This document shows positions 1-6,596 of a stretch of 35,601 nucleotides of DNA, in pieces. The notes under the pieces are model-generated. The model was not told the DNA's origin. It searched no databases and saw only the letters and a program-made list of their open reading frames with translations. Position numbers and translations under genes: made by a program. The DNA is from JBJXGC01 sp046154545 (GTDB taxonomy: Bacteria > Chloroflexota > Dehalococcoidia > Tepidiformales > Tepidiformaceae). Within the stretch, counting starts at the first letter, position 1, and each line of letters begins with the position of its first letter. Location of the stretch: contig JBJXGC010000090.1 in NCBI GenBank assembly GCA_046154545.1, positions 1 through 35,601 on the forward strand, read 5' to 3'.

Positions 1-124
1 TTAGCTGTTAGCTGTTAGCTGTTAGCTGTTAGCTGTTAGCTGTTAGCTGTTAGCTGTTAGCTGTTAGCTGTTAGCTGTTAGCTGTTAGCTGTTAGCTGTT
101 AGCTGTTAGCTGTTAGCTGTTAGC
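1..124. repeat. Heptamer tandem array, unit TTAGCTG
   Basis: About 17.7 uninterrupted, identical copies of a 7-bp unit, running off the left edge of the window. No substitution or indel is visible. It is non-coding: it lies beyond the 3' end of the DUF2851 gene. The following 80 bases (125-204) hold no gene or recognisable structure. After them, a decayed array of the same family appears in opposite orientation at 205-232. Confidence 0.97.
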
Positions 125-204
125 GAGGTTATTCAGGGTCCTTTGAACTGCGCAAGCCCACCTCTCAGTTGAGGCGCCCCGTTCGACCTTCTGAAGGCGA
201 CACT

Positions 205-232
205 AGTAGCTGACAGCTAGTAGCTAACAGCT
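205..232. repeat. Degenerate heptamer array, inverted relative to the array at 1-124
   Basis: Four in-phase heptamers on the plus strand: AGTAGCT, GACAGCT, AGTAGCT, AACAGCT. On the minus strand they read AGCTGTT, AGCTACT, AGCTGTC, AGCTACT, so one unit is identical to the left array and the others differ by one to three bases. The stop codon of the DUF2851 gene (217-219) lies inside this array. The last residues of that protein are therefore encoded by repeat sequence. Confidence 0.85.
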
Positions 233-1356
233 ACCCCATCACTCAGCGGGCAGCGGCCGCAGGCGCCCTTCGTGCAGTAGTCGGCGTGGAGGAGGAGGCC
301 ACCCTGGAGAGCGCGGGCCGAGGGGAAGGGCCGCCCGCCACCTGGCCGGCCAAGCCACCCCTGGAGCGGCTTCAAGCGGCCGTAGGTGCCGGGCGAGGGG
401 AGGGCGCTGAAGCTGGCGACGACCTCCGCTTCCGGCCAGACCCGGCCCGCGAGGGCGACAGGGAGGACGCCGTTGACGGCCAGCTCGAGGGCCAGCGACC
501 GCCCGCAGAGGGGCGCCCGCAGCGCCCCGGGGAGCGACGGCCCGCGCAGCTCCGGGGGCCACCCGGCCCCGGCCTCGCCCGGCCAGAGCCGGGCGAAGAG
601 GGCGCCCGCGGCCTCGAGGCGGCGGGTGGGCGAGGCCAGGGGCCGCATCCCGGCCCGGCGGACGGCGAGGGCCGCGGCGGCGCCCTTCAGCTCGGCCGTC
701 ATCGCCAGCGCCCGGGGGGCGGACACCTCGGCGGCGCGCCCGAGGAGGACGCCAAGGGGGAGCCGGCGGGCGAGGGCGGCGAAGGGGCCACGGTTGGCGG
801 GACCGCCCAGGGTTTCGAGGAGGAGGGTGTAGAGGGCCTGGCCCACGCCCGCCAGTTCGACCAGCGGCTGGACGCGGGCGGTCTTGATCCGGAGACGGCG
901 GAGGCCGAGCCGGTCGAGAGCCACTGCGCTCTCCTCGCCCCGGGCGGCGCGGAGGGCACAGGGCGGGGTGAAGGGCGGCGGAAAGGCTCGCTGGCCCCGC
1001 TCCTGGAGGACGAGGATGGGGATCGCCCGGCTGCCCTGGAGGGTAGCGAGGGCACCGCTGTCGTTGCAGCCGGTGACGTGGAGGACGACGCGAGCGTAGG
1101 CCGGGTCGCGGTGGTGGCCGTGCGCCCGCCAGCCGCTCGCCCGGAGGTGGAGTTCGACGTCGCCGCGAAGGAGGTCGCCCCCGGCTTCGAGCATCGCCCC
1201 CCGGAAGTCGGGACCGGCCGCGCCACCGGGCACCCCGGGGAAGATGACGCGGAGGTCACGCCCGTCCTCGAGCCGGAGCGGCCCGCGCGGCCCCGCCGCC
1301 CAGCTCGCCCCGAGGGCCGCCTCCCCCTCCCAGGCCAGGGCCGGGGCGGCGCTCAC
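217..1356 (-). CDS. DUF2851 family protein
   Basis: A 379-residue protein of unknown function. The family hallmark is clear: GPDFRGA at about residues 48-54, followed by GDVELHL and W-R-A-H-G-H-H, then a Y-A-R-V-V-L-H-V strand. Near the C-terminus is a cysteine cluster, DYCTKGACGRCPL, which could bind a metal. I chose the GTG start at 1354-1356 because it overlaps the TGA stop of the upstream XRE gene (GTGA); a longer reading would run across that gene. The two genes are probably translationally coupled. The family occurs in Chloroflexota and Bacteroidota, and no biochemical role is known to me. The last few codons and the stop lie in a heptamer repeat, so the extreme C-terminus is probably not conserved. 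Confidence 0.85.
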   Translation of the reverse strand: MSAAPALAWEGEAALGASWAAGPRGPLRLEDGRDLRVIFPGVPGGAAGPDFRGAMLEAGGDLLRGDVELHLRASGWRAHGHHRDPAYARVVLHVTGCNDSGALATLQGSRAIPILVLQERGQRAFPPPFTPPCALRAARGEESAVALDRLGLRRLRIKTARVQPLVELAGVGQALYTLLLETLGGPANRGPFAALARRLPLGVLLGRAAEVSAPRALAMTAELKGAAAALAVRRAGMRPLASPTRRLEAAGALFARLWPGEAGAGWPPELRGPSLPGALRAPLCGRSLALELAVNGVLPVALAGRVWPEAEVVASFSALPSPGTYGRLKPLQGWLGRPGGGRPFPSARALQGGLLLHADYCTKGACGRCPLSDGVAVSY

Positions 1357-1610
1357 GGGCCGCCACCGGCGTCGTAGCGCTCGCTCGATTCGGCGAGGAT
1401 GCCGAGCATCCGGGCGCTCGCCCCCCGCGGCTGGTAGCGCCCCGTCTCCCACTCGCTCACGGTCTGCTGGCGGACGCCAAGCTCCTCGCCGAAGCCGGCC
1501 TGGCTGAGGCCGAGGGAGGCCCGCAATTCGGCCACCCGCTCCGCCGTCCAGGCTTCAGCCGGGGGACGCCGCCGGGCCGGGCGATAGCGAAACGATCCAG
1601 GCTCCGTCAT
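1353..1610 (-). CDS. Small XRE/HigA-type helix-turn-helix regulator
   Basis: An 85-residue DNA-binding protein. A Cro/C1-type helix-turn-helix spans about residues 22-65: W-T-A-E-R-V-A-E-L-R-A-S-L-G-L-S-Q, then F-G-E-E-L-G-V-R-Q-Q-T-V-S-E-W-E-x-G, a classic recognition-helix pattern. The ATG at 1608-1610 is preferred over upstream in-frame starts because the HTH fold begins soon after it and a perfect palindrome sits just upstream. The stop overlaps the GTG start of the DUF2851 gene. Similar short XRE proteins serve as antitoxins or autorepressors. No toxin is adjacent, so here it more likely regulates its own two-gene operon (inference). Confidence 0.85.
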   Translation of the reverse strand: MTEPGSFRYRPARRRPPAEAWTAERVAELRASLGLSQAGFGEELGVRQQTVSEWETGRYQPRGASARMLGILAESSERYDAGGGP

Positions 1611-1614
1611 ATCC

Positions 1615-1627
1615 GTTACCGTGTAAC
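1615..1627. promoter_or_regulatory. Palindromic operator candidate before the XRE gene
   Basis: GTTAC-CGT-GTAAC, a perfect 5-bp inverted repeat with a 3-bp spacer. It ends 4 nt before the ATG at 1610 and covers the place where the ribosome binding site would be. Its size and position fit an autoregulatory operator for the XRE protein. Binding is inferred, not shown. Confidence 0.5.
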
Positions 1628-1666
1628 CATAAACGCAGGGACCGGCCCGCCGCAAGCAACGCGGGC

Positions 1667-1802
1667 GAGGGATGAGGGATGAGGGATGGAGAATCGCGGC
1701 TGTCCAGCCGTTGAACAAATGGATGCGGGCGCAAGACGGGCGCTACCCCCGCACCTTGGTGCCCCGGGCGAAGCGCCCCTCCGCCCTCATCCCTCATCCC
1801 TC
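1667..1802. repeat. 136-bp element bounded by inverted GAGGGAT heptamer arrays
   Basis: A 19-bp perfect inverted repeat (1667-1685 and 1784-1802) built from tandem GAGGGAT units: three at 1667-1687, and the complementary ATCCCTC units at 1789-1802. They enclose about 98 bp that contain further small hairpins (CGGCTG-TC-CAGCCG at about 1697; GGGCG-AAG-CGCCC at about 1767). No protein-coding content is convincing between 1611 and 1884. The structure resembles a miniature inverted-repeat element or a non-coding RNA hairpin, and nothing visible decides between these. It shares the 12-mer GCGCAAGACGGG (1729-1740) with the hairpin at 19425-19460. Confidence 0.7.
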
Positions 1803-1884
1803 CCGGGGGTCACCCCAACCCGCGTCTCCGGCGTCATCCGCTGACCCTGGCACAGCGGCCGGTTAGCCGTCAGGCCCCTGTCGC

Positions 1885-1933
1885 AGCTCTCTGCTCCCGG
1901 CTCTTTGCTCTCGGCTTTTTGCTCTCAGCTCTC
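1885..1933. repeat. Heptamer array of NGCTCTC units overlapping the glpX stop
   Basis: Exactly seven in-phase heptamers: AGCTCTC, TGCTCCC, GGCTCTT, TGCTCTC, GGCTTTT, TGCTCTC, AGCTCTC. The consensus matches the long GGCTCYC array at 7648-7843. The TGA stop of glpX (1925-1927) lies inside the array, so the final codons of glpX derive from repeat sequence. Confidence 0.85.
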
Positions 1934-2926
1934 TGGCCGGTACATGTCGCCGCTGATCTGCTGGAGCTTGCGCCAGTGGTGCTCGGTCTGGATGCGGCGC
2001 ACGGTGCCGGAGCGCGAGCGCATGACGAGGGAGTCGCTGGTGGCCCCACCGGCCACGTACTCGACGCCCTTGAGCAGTTCGCCGGTGGTCACGCCGGTAG
2101 CCGCGAACATCACGTCGTCGCCCTTCACCAGGTCGTCGATCGTGAGCACCTGGGTGAGGCTGAGGCCGCGCTCCTCGGCCAGGCGGCGGTCGTCGTCGTT
2201 GCGCGGCCAGAGGCGGGCCTGGAAGTCGGCCTCGAGGCACTTCAGGGCGCAGGCGGCGACGACACCCTCGGGCGATCCGCCGATCCCGAGCATCATATCC
2301 ACGCCGGTGCCCGCCATGGCGGCCGAAACGGCGGCGGGGGCGTCGCCGTCGGTGATAAAGCGGATGCGCGCCCCGGCCGCTCGGATCTCGTCGGCGATCG
2401 TGGTGTTCCGGTCGCGGTCGAGGATGATGACGGTCACCTCGCCGACGGCGATCCCCTTCGCCTGGGCGACCTGTTCGATGTTCCACTTCACCGGGGCGGC
2501 GAGGTCGATCTTGCCTCGCGCCTCCGGCCCGACGGCGATCTTCTCCATGTAGAAGATGTCATGCGGGTTGTAGAGGGCGCCGCGGGGGGCGCAGGCGATG
2601 ACGCTCACCGCGCCCGGCCGGCCGAGAGCGGTGAGCCGCGTCCCCTCCAGCGGATCGACGGCCACGTCCAGCTTCGGCCCGTTGCCGTTGCCGATCCGCT
2701 CGCCGTTGAAGAGCATGGGGGCTTCGTCCTTTTCGCCCTCACCGATGACGATGATGCCGTCCATATCGACCGTGTCGAGCATCATCCGCATGGCGTTGAC
2801 GGCGGCGCCGTCGGCGCCGTTCTTGTCGCCCCGTCCGACCCAGCGGGCCGCCCCGAGGGCGGCCGCTTCGGTCGTGCGCACGAGTTCCATGGCGATGTTG
2901 CGGTCCGGGACCTGTTCGTTTCTCAA
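1925..2926 (-). CDS. glpX: Class II fructose-1,6-bisphosphatase
   Basis: A 333-residue cytoplasmic enzyme of gluconeogenesis that hydrolyses fructose 1,6-bisphosphate to fructose 6-phosphate. The length is normal for GlpX. Metal and substrate motifs are intact: GEGEKDEAP at about residues 63-71, D-P-L-E-G-T at about 92-97, GIGGSPEGV in the middle, and K-G-D-D-V-M-F-A-A-T-G-V-T near the C-terminus. The N-terminal D-R-N-I-A-M-E-L-V-R-T-T-E-A-A-A-L matches the usual start of the family. This supports the TTG at 2924-2926, which overlaps the TGA of the upstream HD gene (TTGA) and has GGGAG about 8 nt before it. The protein ends at the normal family position, where the heptamer array begins. Confidence 0.97.
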   Translation of the reverse strand: MRNEQVPDRNIAMELVRTTEAAALGAARWVGRGDKNGADGAAVNAMRMMLDTVDMDGIIVIGEGEKDEAPMLFNGERIGNGNGPKLDVAVDPLEGTRLTALGRPGAVSVIACAPRGALYNPHDIFYMEKIAVGPEARGKIDLAAPVKWNIEQVAQAKGIAVGEVTVIILDRDRNTTIADEIRAAGARIRFITDGDAPAAVSAAMAGTGVDMMLGIGGSPEGVVAACALKCLEADFQARLWPRNDDDRRLAEERGLSLTQVLTIDDLVKGDDVMFAATGVTTGELLKGVEYVAGGATSDSLVMRSRSGTVRRIQTEHHWRKLQQISGDMYRPES

Positions 2927-3480
2927 GGGTTCACTCCCAGTTGGTCTGCGACGGGTTTGAGCGCTTCGGCGACGAAGCGGATGTGTTCGTCCAGCTCGAC
3001 CCCAAGGTCGGCGGCGCCCTTCACCAGGTCATCACGGTTGACGGCCCGGGCGAAGGCCTTGTCCTTCATCTTCTTGCGGACGGAGACCGGCTCCACGGCC
3101 GAAAGCGAGCGGTCCGGCTTGACCAGGGCGCAGGCCGTGACGAAGCCGGAGAGTTCATCGCAGGCGAAAATGGCACGGTCCATTTGAGAAGTATATTCGA
3201 GACCGAGGAAGGGGGCGTGGCAGAGGATGGCGTAGCGGATGTCGGCGGGCACGCCGCGCGCCTCGAGCAGCTTCGAGCCCTCCCGGGGGTGGAGCTCGGC
3301 CGTCGGGTGGATCTCCCAGTCAAAATCGTGGAGGAGCCCGGTGATCGCCCACCTCTCTTCGTCCTCGTGGAGAAGGGCGGCGTAGGCCCGCATCACCGCT
3401 TCGACGGCGATTCCGTGCTTGCGCGTGCGCTCTTCCCGCGAGTGTTCGAGGAGGATCTCCCAGGCCCGCTCGCGCTGCAT
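2923..3480 (-). CDS. HD-domain phosphohydrolase
   Basis: A 185-residue HDIG-type protein. The metal-binding pattern is visible: an early H in R-K-H-G-I-A-V-E-A-V-M, the HD pair in G-L-L-H-D-F-D-W-E-I-H-P, and a later H in I-L-C-H-A. A conserved block E-L-S-G-F-V-T-A-C-A-L-V-K-P-D-R follows. The family probably cleaves phosphoester bonds, perhaps of nucleotides; the substrate is unknown. It is the first gene of an operon with glpX, overlapping it by 4 nt. The ATG at 3478-3480 is preferred because it lies 7 nt after a TAGGAT -10 box. This gives a leaderless-type start that excludes the longer in-frame extension. Confidence 0.85.
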   Translation of the reverse strand: MQRERAWEILLEHSREERTRKHGIAVEAVMRAYAALLHEDEERWAITGLLHDFDWEIHPTAELHPREGSKLLEARGVPADIRYAILCHAPFLGLEYTSQMDRAIFACDELSGFVTACALVKPDRSLSAVEPVSVRKKMKDKAFARAVNRDDLVKGAADLGVELDEHIRFVAEALKPVADQLGVNP

Positions 3481-3487
3481 CGCCCAT

Positions 3488-3493
3488 ATCCTA
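3488..3493 (-). promoter_or_regulatory. -10 box TAGGAT for HD-glpX, leaderless spacing
   Basis: On the minus strand TAGGAT is followed by exactly 7 nt and then the ATG of the HD gene. This is the spacing expected when transcription begins at the start codon. The divergent MOSC gene starts 86 bp away. Confidence 0.5.
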
Positions 3494-3565
3494 CCACCCC
3501 CCAGCACCCGTAGGATGGCCAACGCGGCCGCCTCACCAGATTCTTTGCGCCGCGGAGCCCGGGTT

Positions 3566-4270
3566 ATGGAACGCATCGGCCAGGTCAGCAGCATCCACCG
3601 CTTCCCGGTGAAGTCCATGGGCGGGGAGCGGCTCGCCAGCGCACCGCTCACCCTCCAGGGGATCGCGGGCGACCGTTCCTTCGCCTTCGTCCAGGCCGAA
3701 TCGCGGAGCCCCTTCCCCTGGTTCACGGGGCGCGAGTTCCCGGCCCTGCTCTACTACTCCGCCCGGCTCACCGAGGGCCAGCCGCCAGCGGTCGAGGTGA
3801 CCACCCCGGCTGGCGAGACCCTCGCCGCCGCCAGCGCCGAACTCCTGCACGAACTGGAAGAGGCCGGTGGCCGGCCGCTCCAGCGCCTCGCGAATTATCG
3901 CGGCAGCTTCGACGTGGCGCCGGTCGCGATCATGGCCCTCTCTACCGTCGCCGCGATCGCCCGGGCCAGCGGCACCGCCGCCGACCCCGTCCGCTTCCGC
4001 ATGAGCTTCTACGTCGATACGGGCGACGAGACGCCGTTCCCCGAGAATGCCTGGGTGGGCCGCGTCCTCCGCCTCGGCGAGACGGCCCGGGTCGCGGTCA
4101 CCGAACCGGATAAGCGCTGCGTCATGATCACCCTCGACCAGCCGTCGAGCGGCGGCTCACCGGCCATCCTCCGCTCCGTCGCGGAGCTCAACGGCGCGGC
4201 CGCCGGCGTCTACGGGGCCGTGATCACCCCCGGTGAGGTGCGTGAAGGGGACGGCGTCTTCCTCGAATAG
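3566..4270 (+). CDS. MOSC domain protein (MOSC_N plus MOSC)
   Basis: A 234-residue protein. It begins with the MOSC_N beta-barrel signature V-S-S-I-H-R-F-P-V-K-S-M-G-G-E and ends with a MOSC domain. The conserved cysteine that co-ordinates sulfurated molybdenum cofactor in this superfamily is present in D-K-R-C-V-M-I-T-L-D. Relatives include YcbX and the mARC reductases, which reduce N-hydroxylated compounds; no fused ferredoxin domain is present here. The start at 3566 has a GGAG-like sequence about 8 nt upstream and begins directly with the conserved domain. moaA, for cofactor synthesis, lies 4 kb downstream. The reaction is not determined. Confidence 0.85.
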   Translation: MERIGQVSSIHRFPVKSMGGERLASAPLTLQGIAGDRSFAFVQAESRSPFPWFTGREFPALLYYSARLTEGQPPAVEVTTPAGETLAAASAELLHELEEAGGRPLQRLANYRGSFDVAPVAIMALSTVAAIARASGTAADPVRFRMSFYVDTGDETPFPENAWVGRVLRLGETARVAVTEPDKRCVMITLDQPSSGGSPAILRSVAELNGAAAGVYGAVITPGEVREGDGVFLE

Positions 4271-4418
4271 CCCGCCCTCGCCCCGCCGGCCGTAGCCGCG
4301 GCCGTCGCGGCCGCTGGATACCGGCGCACCGCCAGGCGTCTACGCGGCCGTGGCCAGCGCCCGATCCCGTACGCCGGGCTGTTCGGGCCGCGGACCCAGG
4401 AGCCGCGAATGCCCCCGG

Positions 4419-5300
4419 CTACGCCGTCTCCATCGGCAGCGCCGGGTCGCGCGCCCACTCCGAGAGCGAGCCGTCGTAGACCGCCACGTTCTCCTGGCCG
4501 AGGAGGGTGAGGACGAGGGCGTCACTCGTGGCCGCGATGCCGCCGCCACAGTAGGTGATGACGCGCCCCGCGGCGGTCGCGCCGGCGGCCGCGAACCGCT
4601 CCCGCAGCACATCCGGCGGGAGGTAGGCGCCACTCTCGCGGTCGAGGAGGTCGCGGGCCGAGACGTTGACGCTGGAGGCGATGTGGCCGGCCCGGCCGTA
4701 GGTGGCCCCCGAGGCGCCCGTGTGCTGCGCCTCAGTGAGGGCGTTGACGATGCAGGTGCCGCCCTCGCCGATGGCCGCAAGGACGTCGTCCTTGCTGGCG
4801 ATCAGGCCGGGCCGCGGGCGGGCCACGAACGCGGCCGCGGGGTAGCGGGCGGGCTCGGCCGAGACAGGGCGCCCTTCGCCCGCCCACTTCTTCCAGCCGC
4901 CGTCGAGGACGGCCGCGTCGTCGAAGCCCATCGCCCGCAACATCCACCAGACCCGGGCCGCCCACATGCTCAGGTTCGCGTCGTAGGTCACGACGCGCGT
5001 GCCCGGACCGACGCCGAGGGCCGACATCGCTGCGGCGAACCGCTCCGCGGAGGGCATCGTGAAGGGCAGCCGGGCCTCGGGGTCAGAAAGGTCCGTTGTC
5101 AGGTCGGCGAAGGCCGAGCCAGGGATGTGCCCCGCGGCCCAGGCCGCCCGGCCGCTCTCCTGGACGTAGGCCTGGCGGGCGGCCTCCGGCCCGGGCGCCC
5201 GCAGGAAGACGGTGCAGTCGAGGACACGGAGGGCCGGGTCAGCGAGGTGCTCCGCCAGCCAGGCGGTGGAGACGAGATGTTGCGGATTGGTGAAACTCAT
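4419..5300 (-). CDS. sseA: Two-domain sulfurtransferase (thiosulfate or 3-mercaptopyruvate type)
   Basis: A 293-residue tandem rhodanese protein. The N-terminal domain (about 1-145) contains G-H-I-P-G-S-A-F-A-D-L-T-T-D-L but has Asp in place of the active cysteine (V-V-T-Y-D-A-N), as is normal for the inactive half. The C-terminal domain has the catalytic loop Y-C-G-G-G-I-A-A-T with Cys at about 251. A CGxG loop is closer to 3-mercaptopyruvate sulfurtransferases than to the CRxG loop of thiosulfate rhodaneses. It transfers sulfane sulfur to thiol or cyanide acceptors. It is convergent with the MOSC gene; the 148 bp between them are very GC-rich and hold no recognisable gene. Confidence 0.92.
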   Translation of the reverse strand: MSFTNPQHLVSTAWLAEHLADPALRVLDCTVFLRAPGPEAARQAYVQESGRAAWAAGHIPGSAFADLTTDLSDPEARLPFTMPSAERFAAAMSALGVGPGTRVVTYDANLSMWAARVWWMLRAMGFDDAAVLDGGWKKWAGEGRPVSAEPARYPAAAFVARPRPGLIASKDDVLAAIGEGGTCIVNALTEAQHTGASGATYGRAGHIASSVNVSARDLLDRESGAYLPPDVLRERFAAAGATAAGRVITYCGGGIAATSDALVLTLLGQENVAVYDGSLSEWARDPALPMETA

Positions 5301-5414
5301 GGCGCTGCTCCCGGGCACAGCCGTGCCCCGCCATCTTGGGCCCCGGGCGCAGGCTTCTCAAGCCACCCGCGGGCGTCCAGAATGCAGCCATCCTGCAGGT
5401 CGAGGCCATGTACC

Positions 5415-6596
5415 GTGAAAATGTCACTTCTCTACGAAATGCAGCGCGAGGCGCCGGGTGGTGTCGTGAACGAGGCTGCGACGATCGCCGAAGTGCTCGA
5501 ACAGGTCGAACTGGCCGATCGGATGGGCTTCCATGCCGTCTGGTTCGTCGAGCACCACTTCCTCGACACCTTCTCGATGTCGCCCTGCTCGGAGGTGATC
5601 CTCGCGGCCCTCTCGCAGCGGACGAAGAACATCCGGCTCGGCTTCGGGGTCGTCATCCTCCCCTATCATCACCCCGTGCGGGTGGCGGAGCGGGTGGCGA
5701 TGGTCGACCACCTCTCGGGCGGACGGGTGGAGTTCGGCACCGGCCGGAGCGGGGTGTTCGAACAGGTGGGGATGGGCATCGACCCGCGCGACACCCGCGA
5801 GATGTGGGAGGAATCGCTCGCCGCCATCCCCCGCATCTGGACGGAGGACGAATTCAGCCACGATGGGAAGTACTGGCAGGTGCCGGCTCGGCGCGTCCTG
5901 CCGAAGCCGCTGCAGAAGCCGCACCCACCGATCTGGGTGGCCGCCCTCCAGCCCGCGACCTACGAACTGGCTGCCGACCGCGGTATCGGGGTGCTCTCAT
6001 TCGCGGCGAACGCGCCCTCCACGGTCGCCCCGCACATCGCCGCCTACCGCGAGCGGATCAAGGGCGCCAAACCGGTCGGCGCCTTCGTCAACAACCGCTG
6101 GGCGAACTTCACCGTCGGCCATTGCGGGCCGGACAACGGGCCGGCCCGGGAGCTGGCGGCCCACGCAATTAAGACCTTCTTCGGGCCTGGCAGGCCGTAT
6201 AGCGCCGCCAGCGAAGACACCTACCGCCAGCTCCTGGCCCAGTGGGGCGGCGTCCCGGACCACCTTGAGGCCGCCTTCAAGGGCTACTTCGGGAAGCCCG
6301 CCGAAGAGGCGAAGGTGGGGAGCGGTGACGGCCTCGGCCAGGCCGCCGGGGAGAATCTCGCGATCTGGTCCCGCCTCGACGCCAACACCCTCGCCGACCG
6401 CGGCGTGCTCGTCGCCGGCGACCCAGAGTCGTGCATCGCCGCCGCCCGCCTCCACGAGGAGACCGGCGCCGACGAGCTGATCATGCTGATGCAGACCGAG
6501 GTCATCCCCCACGCCAAAGTCATGCGCTCGATCGAGCTGTTCGGCACGCATGTCCTGCCGGCTCTCTCCCCCGCGGCCGCCGTATCCCTCGCCTGA
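5415..6596 (+). CDS. LLM class flavin-dependent oxidoreductase 1
   Basis: A 393-residue bacterial-luciferase-like TIM-barrel monooxygenase that would use reduced FMN or F420. Typical features are an N-terminal S-L-L-Y-E-M-Q strand, W-F-V-E-H-H-F, G-F-G-V-V-I-L-P-Y-H-H-P-V-R-V-A-E, D-H-L-S-G-G-R and G-T-G-R-S at the phosphate site, and K-P-H-P-P-I-W-V-A-A. The GTG at 5415 gives the family-like N-terminus M-K-M-S-L-L-Y and has a weak AGGTCGAGG upstream; the ATG at 5421 is the alternative. The stop overlaps the ATG of the next PHP gene by one base, so they are co-transcribed. The substrate is unknown. Confidence 0.9.
   Translation: MKMSLLYEMQREAPGGVVNEAATIAEVLEQVELADRMGFHAVWFVEHHFLDTFSMSPCSEVILAALSQRTKNIRLGFGVVILPYHHPVRVAERVAMVDHLSGGRVEFGTGRSGVFEQVGMGIDPRDTREMWEESLAAIPRIWTEDEFSHDGKYWQVPARRVLPKPLQKPHPPIWVAALQPATYELAADRGIGVLSFAANAPSTVAPHIAAYRERIKGAKPVGAFVNNRWANFTVGHCGPDNGPARELAAHAIKTFFGPGRPYSAASEDTYRQLLAQWGGVPDHLEAAFKGYFGKPAEEAKVGSGDGLGQAAGENLAIWSRLDANTLADRGVLVAGDPESCIAAARLHEETGADELIMLMQTEVIPHAKVMRSIELFGTHVLPALSPAAAVSLA

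Noticed and set aside
1..124. CRISPR array or telomere-like end
   Set aside because: A 7-bp perfect tandem repeat has no spacers, and nothing suggests a linear chromosome end here.
286..1377. Plus-strand open frame of 363 codons opposite the DUF2851 gene
   Set aside because: The minus strand carries clear DUF2851 motifs; the plus frame is a GC-rich antisense shadow.
1667..1802. Insertion sequence
   Set aside because: Inverted ends are present, but there is no room for a transposase and no target duplication was recognised; kept only as a MITE-like possibility.
4206..4352. 18-bp near-repeat GGCGTCTACGSGGCCGTG at 4206-4223 and 4335-4352
   Set aside because: It looks like a small copy of the MOSC gene end in the intergenic region, but it is too short and GC-rich to call a duplication.
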